A DNA stretch of 64,000 bases from NCBI RefSeq assembly GCF_900116005.1, contig NZ_FOYI01000003.1, positions 1 through 64,000 of the forward strand. Reading direction: 5' to 3'. The notes under the pieces were generated by a model that saw only the letters and a list, made by a program, of their open reading frames with translations, was not told where the DNA came from and made no database searches. The first letter of the stretch is position 1. Each line of letters starts with the position of its first letter. Made by a program: the position numbers and the translations under genes. This DNA comes from Poseidonocella sedimentorum (GTDB lineage Bacteria; Pseudomonadota; Alphaproteobacteria; Rhodobacterales; Rhodobacteraceae). Below are positions 1 through 9,379 of this stretch, one piece after another.

Positions 1-263
1 AGGAAAGACGGGAAGTACGACCCGGTACGCAGACGCGGAATGCGCAGCTCGACGCTGCCCGCACGGGTCTGCCAGTCTCGGTCGCGGTATCCGTTCCGTT
101 GCGCCAGCCGATCGCTGCTTTTCTCGCCGTAATCGGCACCGGTCTTGGCGCCGACCTCAAGTTCCATCAGCCGCTCGGCTGCGAAGCCGATCATCTCACG
201 CAGCAGGTCGGAATCGGCACTCTTTTCGACAAGCGCACGCAGGTCCATCATAGGTTTGGTCAT
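1..263 (-). CDS. IS256-family transposase, N-terminal part (runs off the window)
   Basis: Reverse-strand translation from the ATG at 263 gives 87 residues in frame to the window edge. The middle contains the motif [18 protein letters not shown], followed by [15 protein letters not shown]. This arrangement (RNGYR, then IPxLRxGxYFP) is the hallmark N-terminal region of IS256/mutator-type DDE transposases. A purine-rich ribosome site (AAGGACGA) precedes the start. The family acts by DDE-catalysed cut and paste or copying of the element. The catalytic aspartates and glutamate lie beyond the window, so activity cannot be judged. Confidence 0.85.
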   Translation of the reverse strand, partial: MTKPMMDLRALVEKSADSDLLREMIGFAAERLMELEVGAKTGADYGEKSSDRLAQRNGYRDRDWQTRAGSVELRIPRLRTGSYFPSF

Positions 264-345
264 CGGGTGTCGTCCTTGGTTCAGGTTGGTTGTCGCAACC
301 CAACCCTACCGGGAAACCCGATGGCCACCGCCAGCTACACCACGT
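1..345 (-). mobile_element. IS256-family insertion sequence, partial (one end only)
   Basis: The left edge of the window holds the transposase start and upstream end of an insertion sequence; the rest lies outside the window. The right boundary is an estimate. The transposase starts at 263, and a disrupted integrase frame runs in from the right and stops at 335, so the terminus should lie between about 290 and 350. The terminal inverted repeat cannot be confirmed because the other end is missing. Confidence 0.7.
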
Positions 346-646
346 CCGTGGACGTCACCAAACCGCGACGGTCCAGCCAATCAAGGTACTGGTCCAGTTG
401 CGCCTTGAAGTAGGCTTGCACCTTTTCGCGTATCTCGCTTTGTCTCAGTCCTGCCAATGCGTTGTTCTCTCGCAGTATTCTTCCGCAGGATGCAAGATGG
501 CGGGCCAAATCACCAGCCCGATCCGGGCAACGTGTCCGCAGGGAAATGCGTATTGACGTTCGCTTTCCCTCCTTAATGTGAGGGATAGGCCAGCGAAAGT
601 AGTAAATCCCGTGTCTTGAGGGGCTTAGATAGGATGACAGCATCAT
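335..646 (-). pseudogene. Truncated tyrosine-type integrase, N-terminal fragment
   Basis: The reverse frame from 646 encodes 103 residues. Near its start is GIYYFRWPIPHIKEGKRTSI, and then an arginine-rich helix pair that resembles the DUF6538/SAM-like N-terminal DNA-binding part of phage-type tyrosine recombinases, which normally reach about 350-450 residues. No catalytic core (R-H-R-Y) follows. The frame stops at 335, inside what appears to be the end of an IS256-family element. The position just downstream of the tRNA-Cys 3' end is where an island or prophage integrase is expected. I read it as an integrase inactivated by IS insertion. The N-terminal match rests on recognition, not a search. 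Confidence 0.6.
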
Positions 647-713
647 AGGGTGTGTGTCCCACTTTGTGTCACACTCGACCGTTCAGCCGCTAACCCCATG
701 ATTTAGAATGAAA

Positions 714-787
714 TGGAGGCGAGTACCGGAATCGAACCGGTGTACACGGATTTGCAATCCGCTGCGTCACCACTCCGCCAACTCGCC
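714..787 (-). tRNA. tRNA-Cys (GCA)
   Basis: The reverse complement folds as a cloverleaf beginning GGCGAGTTGGCGGAGTGG, with anticodon loop TTGCAAA (anticodon GCA) and T arm GGTTCGATTCC. The acceptor strand GGCGAGT pairs with ACTCGCC. The 3' CCA is encoded. Its 3' end faces the broken integrase, so it is the likely attachment site of a former island. Confidence 0.95.
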
Positions 788-938
788 GTTCCTCGTGGTG
801 GGGGTGAGTTAGCCGATCTGCTGGATGGCCGCAAGGGCACAGGCGAGGGAAAAACGACGGGGCTGCATTGCTCCGGCGGCGCGGCTGTGGCATCACGTGG
901 ACGAAACGGTTCAGAACCGGATTTTGATCGGGCCCCTC

Positions 939-1586
939 ATGACGGATTTCGCCGCGCGACGACAGGTGATGGTGGACACGCAGGTCCGCCCGGTTGATGT
1001 GACCCGATTTCCCGTGATCGAAGCGATGCTCGCCGTACCGCGCGAGGTATATGTGCCTGCGGGCGAGGTCGAGCTTGCCTATATCGAGGATGCGCTCGAT
1101 CTGGGCGAGGGCCGCGTCATTCTGGAGCCGCGCAGTTTTGCCAAGATGCTCGGCGCGCTCGATCTGGGGGCGGAGTCGCTGGTGCTGGATATCGGGGCGG
1201 GGCTTGGATACTCGGCGGCAGTGATGGCGCGGATGGTGGCGGCGGTGGTCGCGGTCGAGGACCACCTTGCGCGGGATCTGCAGCGGATCCTGCCGGAGCA
1301 GGGGGTCGACAACGTGATCGTGGTCGATGCGCCGTTGGACGAGGGCGCGCCGCAACACGGGCCCTATGATGCGATGATCATCGAAGGTGGGGTCGAGCAG
1401 GTCCCCCCGGCGCTGACCGATCAGCTCCGCGAGGGCGGGCGGATCGCGGCGATCTTCATGGAGGGCGCGCTCGGTGTGGCGCGGATCGGACACAAGATCG
1501 AAGGGCAGATCACCTGGCGCTACGCGTTCAACGCCAGCGCGCCGGTGCTGCCGGGATTTCACAAAACCACGGAGTTCGCGCTGTAG
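939..1586 (+). CDS. pcm: Protein-L-isoaspartate O-methyltransferase family protein
   Basis: A 215-residue Rossmann-fold SAM-dependent methyltransferase. The nucleotide-binding motif I is seen as DIGAGLGYSAA at residues 84-94, with later strands AVVAVED and YDAMIIEG. The family repairs isoaspartyl residues in aged proteins. Alphaproteobacterial members such as this one are diverged, so the repair activity is not certain. I start at the ATG at 939 (MTDFAARRQ) because an upstream in-frame ATG at 825 adds an unconserved tail. It lies 63 bp upstream of a TolC-like gene, with which it probably shares a transcript. Confidence 0.8.
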   Translation: MTDFAARRQVMVDTQVRPVDVTRFPVIEAMLAVPREVYVPAGEVELAYIEDALDLGEGRVILEPRSFAKMLGALDLGAESLVLDIGAGLGYSAAVMARMVAAVVAVEDHLARDLQRILPEQGVDNVIVVDAPLDEGAPQHGPYDAMIIEGGVEQVPPALTDQLREGGRIAAIFMEGALGVARIGHKIEGQITWRYAFNASAPVLPGFHKTTEFAL

Positions 1587-1649
1587 CCTATGGCGCGGCG
1601 CGTGCAGGGCCGATCGGGCAGCGGATCAAGGACGAGAGAGAGGCAGGCA

Positions 1650-3047
1650 ATGGCTGGGATGTTGAAGAAGTTGGGGCAGGGGGCGCTGCTGTGCATGGCG
1701 GTGTCGGTGGTATCGGCGCAAGCCACGGCTCAGACGCTGCGCCAGGCGATGGTACAGGCCTATGAAAACAGCGGCCTGCTGGATCAGAATCGCGCCTTGC
1801 TGCGCGCGGCCGATGAGGATGTCGCCACCTCCCTTGCGGCCCTTCGTCCGATCCTGAGCTATTCGGCCGGGGTCACGCGCAGTTTCAGCGAGTCGGCCCA
1901 GAACGGCCGGTCGGCCTCCACCTCCGCGGACATCGGGTTGAGCGCGTCGCTTCTGCTTTATGATGGCGGCGGCTCGCGGCTGGGCATCGAAGTGGCGAAG
2001 GAGAGCGTTCTGGCGACGCGCGAGGCGCTGCGGTCGGCGGAGCAGGCTGTCCTGCTTGGCGCCGTGCGGGCCTATATGAATGTGCGGCTTTCGCGCGAGG
2101 TCGTGGCGCTGCGGCAGAGCAACCTGCGTCTGATCACGCAGGAGTTGCGCGCCGCGCGGGATCGGTTCGAGGTCGGCGAGGTGACGCGCACGGACGTGGC
2201 TCTGGCCGAAAGCCGGCTCGCGGCCTCGCGCAGTCAGCTTGCCGCGGCGCAGGGCGCGCTTGCACAGGCCGAGGCGGAATACACCAACGCGGTCGGGCAG
2301 CGGCCCGGCGCGCTCGGCGCTGTTTCGGCGGCCTCGGTGGGCGCGGGGAGCGTGTCGGAGGCCATGGCCCTCGCGCGGCGGCTGCACCCGGATCTGGCTC
2401 AGGCGCGCCATGAAATTGCGGTCTCGGAACTCAACGTCAAGGTCGCCGAATCCAACCTCAAGCCCACGGTCAACCTGCGCGGTAGTCTGTCCCAAAACGA
2501 GACCTTCCAGTCCGACAGCTTCAGCAAGGGCGGCAGTGTCGGCGTCAATCTCTCGGGGCCGATTTACAGCGGCGGGCAGCTGTCCTCGGCGATCCGGCGC
2601 GCCATCGCCCGGCGCGATCAGGCGCGGGCGAGCCTTCATGTGACGCAGAAATCCATCGATCAGGCGGTCGAGGTGGCCTTTGCCAATCTCGCCGTCGTCA
2701 GGGCCTCGCGCACCGCAAGCTCCGAGCAGGTCCGGGCGGCCCAGGTGGCCTTCGAAGGCCTGCGCGAAGAGGCGACGCTCGGCGCGCGCACGACGCTGGA
2801 AGTGCTTGATGCGGAACAGGAATTGCTCGACGCTCGGTTCGAGCTCGCCTCGGCGGATGTTGATGCGGTGATCAACTCCTACGAAGCGCTTGCCGCGATG
2901 GGGCGGATGACGGTCGAGGCGCTCGATCTGCCGGTACAGCGCTATGATCCGACGGCCTACTACAACCTCGTGAAAGACGGCCCCACCGCCGTGTCGAAGC
3001 AGGGCAAGGCGCTTGACCGGGTGCTCAAGGGCCTCGGCAAGAACTAG
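1650..3047 (+). CDS. tolC: TolC family outer-membrane efflux protein
   Basis: 465 residues. An N-terminal signal peptide is visible (basic start, hydrophobic stretch, then AQATAQ before the mature part). The body consists of two related halves rich in long alpha-helical heptads with Ala/Arg/Glu, and the phrases VGEVTRTDVALAESRLA and LGARTTLEVLDAEQELL. These are the paired coiled-coil hairpin segments of the TolC/OEP family. The protein forms a trimeric channel through the outer membrane and periplasm that serves type I secretion systems and RND or ABC pumps. No pump or adaptor gene is adjacent. The ATG at 1650 follows a GAGAGAGG ribosome site. Confidence 0.9.
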   Translation: MAGMLKKLGQGALLCMAVSVVSAQATAQTLRQAMVQAYENSGLLDQNRALLRAADEDVATSLAALRPILSYSAGVTRSFSESAQNGRSASTSADIGLSASLLLYDGGGSRLGIEVAKESVLATREALRSAEQAVLLGAVRAYMNVRLSREVVALRQSNLRLITQELRAARDRFEVGEVTRTDVALAESRLAASRSQLAAAQGALAQAEAEYTNAVGQRPGALGAVSAASVGAGSVSEAMALARRLHPDLAQARHEIAVSELNVKVAESNLKPTVNLRGSLSQNETFQSDSFSKGGSVGVNLSGPIYSGGQLSSAIRRAIARRDQARASLHVTQKSIDQAVEVAFANLAVVRASRTASSEQVRAAQVAFEGLREEATLGARTTLEVLDAEQELLDARFELASADVDAVINSYEALAAMGRMTVEALDLPVQRYDPTAYYNLVKDGPTAVSKQGKALDRVLKGLGKN

Positions 3048-3133
3048 CCGTCACGCGGCGCCACCCCGGGTTGAGGCCCGGGGGGCGAGCGCGTAACCTG
3101 AGGCTCACTCGAGAACGGCGTAGGGCGCATCGC

Positions 3134-3382
3134 ATGGACAAGCAGGAGACCGGCACGGGCCTGATCGAGCCCTTGGTGCTGCGCCCGGAGCAGCGCGTCG
3201 ATCCTCTGATCCTGACGCAACGCGCGGCCGATTGGACCGAGGATCCCAAGCTCCGGGCGCTGATCTCGCAGATCATCCGTGAAGAATTGCAAGGCAGCCT
3301 TGGCGAGCGGATGACCCGCAACATGCGCAAGCTCGTGCGGCGCGAGATTGCGCGAAGTCTGGCGGAGCGGGACGAGGACTGA
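3134..3382 (+). CDS. Small conserved protein with basic C-terminal helix (DUF2497/PopZ-like tail)
   Basis: 82 residues from the ATG at 3134; an alternative ATG at 3071 would add 21 residues. The C-terminal half (LRALISQIIREELQGSLGERM then TRNMRKLVRREIARSLAERD) is an amphipathic helical segment. It resembles the C-terminus of a family common in Rhodobacterales and related to the DUF2497 region of the polar organizer PopZ. Family members usually carry a longer acidic, proline-rich N-terminus. Function unknown. It follows tolC by 86 bp and may be cotranscribed. Confidence 0.55.
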   Translation: MDKQETGTGLIEPLVLRPEQRVDPLILTQRAADWTEDPKLRALISQIIREELQGSLGERMTRNMRKLVRREIARSLAERDED

Positions 3383-3437
3383 GCGGGCACGCGGCGGAAA
3401 AGGCGAGACACTGGACCGGGGCTCGAAGGCGCGAGAG

Positions 3438-3514
3438 TGGTAGGCCCGGAGGGACTCGAACCCCCAACCAAAGCGTTATGAGCGCTCTGCTCTAACCAAT
3501 TGAGCTACAGGCCC
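3438..3514 (-). tRNA. tRNA with CAU anticodon, probably tRNA-Ile2
   Basis: The reverse complement starts GGGCCTGTAGCTCAATTGG and ends with an encoded CCA. The anticodon loop is CTCATAA and the T arm is GGTTCGAGTCC. The acceptor GGGCCT/AGGCCT and the AGCGC/GCGCT anticodon stem look like the alphaproteobacterial Ile2 species, whose C34 is modified to lysidine, more than elongator tRNA-Met. The amino acid cannot be settled without comparison. Confidence 0.9.
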
Positions 3515-3649
3515 GACCTGCGCATCTTGCTAGCAGAGACAGGGGCCGCGTCAAGCCAAAGCGGCCTGTTGCCCGGGCGGTGCGGCCAGACCGTTGCAGA
3601 GCCGCGCGCGATGAGGTACCGCAACGCAAACACCCTATGGAGACCCGCG

Positions 3650-4696
3650 ATGACCGATCCCAAAGCGCCGCTGACCTATGCCGATGCCGGGGTCGATATC
3701 GATGCGGGCAATGCGCTCGTCGAACGGATCAAACCCGCGGCGGCGCGGACCAAACGGTCTGGTGTGATGTCCGGGCTGGGCGGGTTTGGCGCGCTTTTTG
3801 ATCTCAAGGCCGCGGGCTACAGCGATCCGGTCCTCGTCGCCGCGACCGACGGGGTGGGCACCAAGCTGCGCATCGCGATCGACACCGGCCAGCTCGGCAC
3901 GATCGGCATCGACCTCGTGGCAATGTGCGTCAACGATCTTGTCTGCCAGGGCGCCGAGCCTCTGTTTTTCCTCGACTATTTCGCCACCGGCAAGCTTGAA
4001 AACGCCTCCGCCGCCACCATCATCGAGGGGATCGCGGCGGGCTGCGAAGGCTCCGGCTGCGCGCTCATCGGCGGCGAGACCGCGGAGATGCCGGGCATGT
4101 ATGCACCGGGGGATTTCGATCTGGCGGGCTTTGCCGTCGGCGCGATGGAGCGGGGTGCGGCCCTGCCCGACGGGGTCAGCGCGGGCGATGTGCTGCTCGG
4201 GCTTGGCAGCGATGGTGTCCATTCCAACGGCTACTCGCTGGTGCGCCGGATCGTCGAGCGCAGCGGGCTTGACTGGGACGCGCGCGCGCCGTGGTCGGAT
4301 CAGAGCCTCGGCGAGGCGCTCCTGACCCCGACGCATCTTTATGTCAAACCAGTGCTTGCGGCGCGTGATGCCGGCGGGCTCCATGCCGCCGCGCATATCA
4401 CCGGCGGCGGGCTCACTGAAAACCTGCCCCGCGTCCTGCCCGAGGGGCTCGGCGCTGAGATCGACCTCGGCGCATGGTCCCTCCCGGGCGTCTTCTCCTG
4501 GCTCGCCGCCGAAGGCGGGCTGGCGCAGGACGAGCTGCTCAAGACCTTCAACGCCGGCATCGGCATGGTGCTCGTGGTTGCCGCCGACCGGGCCGAGGCC
4601 CTGTCCGGCCTTCTGCGCGAGGCGGGCGAAACCGTCCACCGCATCGGCGCGATCACCGAAGGCGCGGGCATCCGCTACACCGGGGCGCTTGCTTGA
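3650..4696 (+). CDS. purM: Phosphoribosylformylglycinamidine cyclo-ligase (AIR synthetase)
   Basis: 348 residues, the usual family length. PurM uses ATP to close FGAM to aminoimidazole ribotide in de novo purine synthesis. Visible hallmarks are the N-terminal [12 protein letters not shown], the loop [16 protein letters not shown], the ATP site [11 protein letters not shown], and the later [16 protein letters not shown] and HITGGGL. The start at 3650 is supported by GGAG 8 bp upstream; longer in-frame extensions would run through the CAU tRNA on the other strand. It overlaps purN by 4 bp, implying translational coupling. Confidence 0.97.
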   Translation: MTDPKAPLTYADAGVDIDAGNALVERIKPAAARTKRSGVMSGLGGFGALFDLKAAGYSDPVLVAATDGVGTKLRIAIDTGQLGTIGIDLVAMCVNDLVCQGAEPLFFLDYFATGKLENASAATIIEGIAAGCEGSGCALIGGETAEMPGMYAPGDFDLAGFAVGAMERGAALPDGVSAGDVLLGLGSDGVHSNGYSLVRRIVERSGLDWDARAPWSDQSLGEALLTPTHLYVKPVLAARDAGGLHAAAHITGGGLTENLPRVLPEGLGAEIDLGAWSLPGVFSWLAAEGGLAQDELLKTFNAGIGMVLVVAADRAEALSGLLREAGETVHRIGAITEGAGIRYTGALA

Positions 4697-5280
4697 CGCT
4701 TCGGGTCGCGATCCTGATCTCCGGCGGCGGCTCCAACATGGTGCGGCTCGTCGATAGCATGACCGGGGATCACCCCGCGCGCCCGGTTCTCGTCCTCTCC
4801 AATCGGCCCGATGCGGGCGGTCTCGCCAAGGCCGCGGAGCGGGGTGTGCCGACGGCCGTGGTCGATCACCGCGCGTTCACGAGCCGCGAGACCTTCGAGG
4901 CGGCCCTGAGCCGCGCGCTGGACGGGGCCCGCCCCGATATCCTCTGCCTCGCCGGGTTCATGCGGATCCTGACGCCTGGGTTCACCCGCGCCTGGGACGG
5001 GCGGATGCTCAACATCCACCCCTCGCTTTTGCCCAAGTACAAGGGGCTCGATACCCATCGGCGCGCGATCGATGCGGGCGATCGATGCGCGGGCTGTTCG
5101 GTGCACCTTGTGACCGCCGATCTCGATGGCGGCCCGGTGCTCGGGCAGGCCGAAGTGCCCATAAACCCGGGCGACACGGCGGAAACCCTTGCGGCGCGCG
5201 TTCTGGTCGAAGAACATGCGCTCTATCCAAGCGTGCTGCGACGTTTCGCCGAGACCCGCGCGCGCCCCTCCGCCGGATGA
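4693..5280 (+). CDS. purN: Phosphoribosylglycinamide formyltransferase
   Basis: 195 residues. PurN transfers a formyl group from 10-formyl-THF to GAR. Seen are the P-loop-like N-terminus [24 protein letters not shown], and the catalytic region [20 protein letters not shown] followed by [19 protein letters not shown]. No ATG lies upstream of the essential first strand. I therefore take the TTG at 4693, which sits inside the purM stop (TTGA overlap). This gives a normal N-terminus ([13 protein letters not shown]) and is typical of coupled translation. Confidence 0.95.
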   Translation: MTLRVAILISGGGSNMVRLVDSMTGDHPARPVLVLSNRPDAGGLAKAAERGVPTAVVDHRAFTSRETFEAALSRALDGARPDILCLAGFMRILTPGFTRAWDGRMLNIHPSLLPKYKGLDTHRRAIDAGDRCAGCSVHLVTADLDGGPVLGQAEVPINPGDTAETLAARVLVEEHALYPSVLRRFAETRARPSAG

Positions 5281-5329
5281 CCCGGTGCCCGGCGCGTCAC
5301 TCCGCGCTTTGAACAGAAAGACGATTCGA

Positions 5330-6487
5330 ATGCCTACTCTGACCACAACCGACGCGCTCGCCGCCTTCTGCGCCGAGGCGCGCGGGGAGCCCTACGTCAC
5401 CGTCGATACCGAATTCCTGCGCGAACGGAGCTATTATTCCAAGCTCTGCCTGGTTCAGCTTGCCATGCCGGGGCAAGATGACAGCCGTGCGGTTCTCGTG
5501 GACCCGCTGGCCGAGGGGATGGATCTCGCCCCGCTGATGGAGCTCTTTCAGGATCCGGGCGTCGTCAAGGTGTTCCATGCGGCGCGTCAGGATATCGAGA
5601 TTTTTCAAGTAGATGCGGGCGTCATCCCGACCCCGCTGTTCGACACGCAAGTCGCGGCGATGGTCTGCGGGTTCGGCGAGCAGGCGGGGTACGAGACGCT
5701 GGTGCGCAAGATCGCCAAGGGCAAGATCGACAAATCCAGCCGGTTCACCGACTGGTCGCGTCGTCCGCTGACGGAGGCGCAGCAGCGCTACGCCCTCGCG
5801 GATGTGACCTACCTGCGGCAGGTCTACGAGTTCCTCGCCGCGGAGCTGGAGCGCAATGGTCGGGCGAAATGGGTGTCGGAAGAGATGCAGATCCTGACCG
5901 ATCCCGAGACCTATATCGTACGGCCCGAGGACGCGTGGAAACGGGTGAAGACCCGGACGAATTCGGGCAAATTCCTCGCCATCGTGCGCGAGCTCGCGCG
6001 GTTTCGGGAAACCTACGCGCAGGAGCGCAACGTGCCGCGCAGCCGGGTCTTCAAGGACGATGCGATGCTCGAGCTGGCCTCGACGAAACCGAGTGATTAC
6101 AAGGCTTTGAGCCGGTCAAGGCTTCTCCTGCGAGAGGCGCGCAAGGGCGAGATCGCCGATGGCATCATCGCAGCCGTGAAGGCGGGCGCTGAATGCCCGG
6201 CAGAGGATTTGCCCAAGGTCGACACGCGCACCGAAACGCGGCAGGTCAACCCCGCGCTGGCCGATCTTCTGCGGGTGCTTCTCAAGGCCAAGGCAGAGAG
6301 CGAGGGCGTCGCGCCCAAGCTCATCGCATCGGCCTCGGATCTTGACGGGATCGCTGCGGGCGAGCGGGATTTGCCCGCGCTCCGAGGGTGGCGCAAGGCG
6401 GTCTTCGGCGATGAGGCCTTGGAGCTATGTGCGGGCCGTGTGGGCCTCGTTGCACAGGGCAGTCAGGTCCGCACGGTGCGGGTCTGA
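5330..6487 (+). CDS. rnd: Ribonuclease D
   Basis: 385 residues. The N-terminal DEDD exonuclease domain begins at about residue 20 with VDTEFLRERSYYSKLCLVQ (Exo I, D and E). It continues with VFHAARQDIEIF (Exo II) and YALADVTYLRQVYEFL (Exo III, D-Y). An HRDC domain follows at roughly residues 210-290. RNase D trims the 3' ends of tRNA and other stable RNAs. The gene lies 49 bp after purN, in the same direction. Confidence 0.95.
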   Translation: MPTLTTTDALAAFCAEARGEPYVTVDTEFLRERSYYSKLCLVQLAMPGQDDSRAVLVDPLAEGMDLAPLMELFQDPGVVKVFHAARQDIEIFQVDAGVIPTPLFDTQVAAMVCGFGEQAGYETLVRKIAKGKIDKSSRFTDWSRRPLTEAQQRYALADVTYLRQVYEFLAAELERNGRAKWVSEEMQILTDPETYIVRPEDAWKRVKTRTNSGKFLAIVRELARFRETYAQERNVPRSRVFKDDAMLELASTKPSDYKALSRSRLLLREARKGEIADGIIAAVKAGAECPAEDLPKVDTRTETRQVNPALADLLRVLLKAKAESEGVAPKLIASASDLDGIAAGERDLPALRGWRKAVFGDEALELCAGRVGLVAQGSQVRTVRV

Positions 6488-6503
6488 CGCACGGGCCGGT
6501 ACC

Positions 6504-6986
6504 TCACGGCCGGCGCGAAAGCGCGTTTTGCGCGGCGCGCACCGTGATTGAAGTCACGCCCGCAAGTTCTTGATCCGTAAGGAACTTCGCTGCGGTGATC
6601 TGAAGCGCGCCCGTGCCTGTCGCGGGCGGCGCGACCTCCGGTTTCTCAGCGCGGAATTCGAAGGCGCGCGTGGTCGCTCCCGGCGCCTGAACCTCCACCA
6701 ATTCGGCGTTGAAATAGCCAGCCCCCGGGGCAAGCCCCTGGGCGGTGATGAGCGCGCCATGGGAGGTCGGGGCGACGTCAAGGCTCGTGATCTGCGCGAT
6801 GGGGCCGCGGCGCTCGATGATCCGCAATTTGCGATCTTCCGGCACCAACGGCGGCACGCTGCCGGCAACGGTCGTGCCGTCGGACACCGGCGCGCGGGCG
6901 CCAAACCAGGTCATCGGGTTCATCCGGCTGTCACAGGCCGAAACAAATGACGCCCCCAGAAGGATGGCGAGAACGGATTTGCGCAT
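6504..6986 (-). CDS. Putative lipoprotein of unknown function
   Basis: 160 residues. The start MRKSVLAILLGASFVSAC is a lipoprotein signal, with the lipidated cysteine at residue 18. The mature part ends in a compact region with QITAAKFLTDQELAGVTSITV. I recognise no catalytic motif; similar short lipoproteins occur next to rnd/sufE in related genomes. It converges on rnd, leaving only 16 bp between the two stop codons. A longer frame extends upstream to 7127, but the signal peptide fixes the start. Confidence 0.65.
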   Translation of the reverse strand: MRKSVLAILLGASFVSACDSRMNPMTWFGARAPVSDGTTVAGSVPPLVPEDRKLRIIERRGPIAQITSLDVAPTSHGALITAQGLAPGAGYFNAELVEVQAPGATTRAFEFRAEKPEVAPPATGTGALQITAAKFLTDQELAGVTSITVRAAQNALSRRP

Positions 6987-7119
6987 TGAAACAGCCCCTT
7001 GTCCCTCACGGGGCCTAGGCCTAGCGGATTGGCCCGCGCTTGGAAAGCGTCTATTCCGGGCTGGACCTTCGCGCCGGGTCGGCTTACCTCCATGGGGTAT
7101 CCGTTCTATTGGGGTGAAC

Positions 7120-7530
7120 ATGGCCACCGAAGCCTTCGAAAATATCGTGCAAGACTTTGAATTCCTTGAGGATTGGGAGGATCGCTATCGCCATGTGATC
7201 GATCTCGGCAAAGCCATGCCGCCGCTCGATCCGGCGCTCAAAGTGCCCGCGCGCAAGGTCGAGGGCTGCGCGAGCCAGGTCTGGCTCCATCCCGAGATCG
7301 ACGGGAAAACCTTTTCATTCGAAGGCGATAGCGATGCGATGATTGTCCGCGGGCTGATCGCGGTGCTGCGCGCGCTCTACAACGGTCTGCCGGTGGCTGA
7401 GGTGGCGACGCTGGACGCCGGCGGCGAACTGGCGCGGCTCGGGCTTCAGGATCACCTTTCGTCGCAACGCTCCAACGGTCTGCGCGCGATGATCACCCGC
7501 ATCCGGGAGACTGCCGCCACCGCCATGTGA
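7120..7530 (+). CDS. sufE: SufE-like cysteine desulfuration protein
   Basis: 136 residues. SufE accepts persulfide sulfur from the SufS desulfurase and passes it to the Fe-S cluster scaffold. The acceptor cysteine is in VEGCASQVWL at about residue 49. The N-terminal FEFLEDWEDRYRHVIDLGK and the C-terminal RSNGLRAMITRI are family features. No suf operon is beside it, so the gene stands alone. The start ATG at 7120 follows GGGGTGA. Confidence 0.93.
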   Translation: MATEAFENIVQDFEFLEDWEDRYRHVIDLGKAMPPLDPALKVPARKVEGCASQVWLHPEIDGKTFSFEGDSDAMIVRGLIAVLRALYNGLPVAEVATLDAGGELARLGLQDHLSSQRSNGLRAMITRIRETAATAM

Positions 7531-7540
7531 TGTCACCTCG

Positions 7541-8242
7541 TCAGTCGGCGTTCGCGGCGCTTGCGGCAGCCCAATCTCCAAGTTGCGAGGCGAGTTCCCC
7601 GTAGCCGGTGGCGCGTCGTTCAAACGAAAGGCCGAGCCGTTCGGCGGCCTCTCTCGCCTTTATATCCAGTGACGGATCGTCGGTTTGCGCGAGATAGACG
7701 AGCGTTCGGTAATGGCCGAAATAGGCGTCGCGCAACTCTGGGTGCCGGTCGAGCCCGAGGGGGCGGATCACGAAGGCGTCGAATTGACGTGTCAGGAAAT
7801 CGGTGAGGTAGAAGGCGTCGATCTCGTCGCGCGCGATGAAGCGGTCGACCCCGTCGAAAAACGCGTAGCAATGCGGCCCCGCAATCCGCGCCACGCCGAG
7901 GTCCGCGCATACCCGATCGAGTGCTCCGCCGGTGCCGCAATCGGCGTAGACGACGAATATCTGCGCGTAGTCGGCCCGCGCTGCCAACACCGCCTCGCGC
8001 ACCGCGCCTGCGATTTTCTCCGGGTGGTTATGCAGCAGTGCGGGCAGGCAGCGCAGATCCAGATGTGTCCAGCAATTCGCGTCCCGAAGCGCGAGGATCT
8101 CATGCGCCAAAGCCCCGCAGGCGATCAACAGCACCGACCCCTGGCCGGACCCGGAAAGGCCCGAATTGCGCAGGTCCTCCTCCACTGGCGTGGCATTCGC
8201 GGTTCCCGGGAATTTTGACACAACCTCGTCCATGGTCGCCAT
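7541..8242 (-). CDS. DUF1638 family protein
   Basis: 233 residues from the ATG at 8242, which has AGAAG 7 bp upstream; a TTG at 8263 would add 7 residues. The fold is unknown. Conserved points are the strand LLIACGAL, LRCLPALLHNHPEKI, FVVYADCGTGG and GPHCYAFFDG. The cysteines in CGAL and DCGTGG suggest metal or cofactor contact (inference). DUF1638 genes are repeatedly found beside corrinoid methyltransferase genes. Here the corrinoid protein gene lies 210 bp upstream in the same direction, so a role in corrinoid-dependent methyl transfer is likely but unproven. Confidence 0.8.
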   Translation of the reverse strand: MATMDEVVSKFPGTANATPVEEDLRNSGLSGSGQGSVLLIACGALAHEILALRDANCWTHLDLRCLPALLHNHPEKIAGAVREAVLAARADYAQIFVVYADCGTGGALDRVCADLGVARIAGPHCYAFFDGVDRFIARDEIDAFYLTDFLTRQFDAFVIRPLGLDRHPELRDAYFGHYRTLVYLAQTDDPSLDIKAREAAERLGLSFERRATGYGELASQLGDWAAASAANAD

Positions 8243-8452
8243 GTAATCACTTCTGCTGAACAAGAACCACCGATCGGTCGCCTTCGTTCATGAGTGGCAT
8301 AACAGTTCGGCCTAGATCAAACAGTTCGACAAAGGGCGAACTATTGAGGGTTGGGGCCGAGGAACCCGGAGGGGAATTGCGACGGCGCTCGATTGTTTCT
8401 GCAGGCGTCCCCGAATGCCACAGGGCAAATCCAAGCGCGCAAGATACCGCCG

Positions 8453-9154
<702 letters not shown>

Positions 9155-9352
9155 GGCGTGATCCTTCTTGGTTCGGGCCTGCGCGGCGGGAGTGGGCGCG
9201 CGCGGCGCCCTGTTGGCCTTCAGCTTCAGCCCGGAATTCAATCGTGGACTGCGCCATTTGCGACGCAGCCCGGGTTGACTGCGACTCTTACGCGCGCGCG
9301 GCCCGAACTACCAATGAGAAATTTGGATTTTCTTTATCGAAAGCTTGCAAGT

Positions 9353-9367
9353 GTTCTCGTAATGTTC
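9353..9367 (+). promoter_or_regulatory. Alphaproteobacterial SOS (LexA) box, GTTC-N7-GTTC
   Basis: GTTC at 9353-9356, seven bases, then GTTC at 9364-9367. The core matches the alphaproteobacterial LexA operator exactly, and the surrounding bases (TGTTCTC...TGTTC) are close to known boxes. It ends 12 bp before the preferred start of the radical SAM gene. Binding by LexA is inferred. Confidence 0.6.
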
Positions 9368-9379
9368 CACCCTGCTGCG

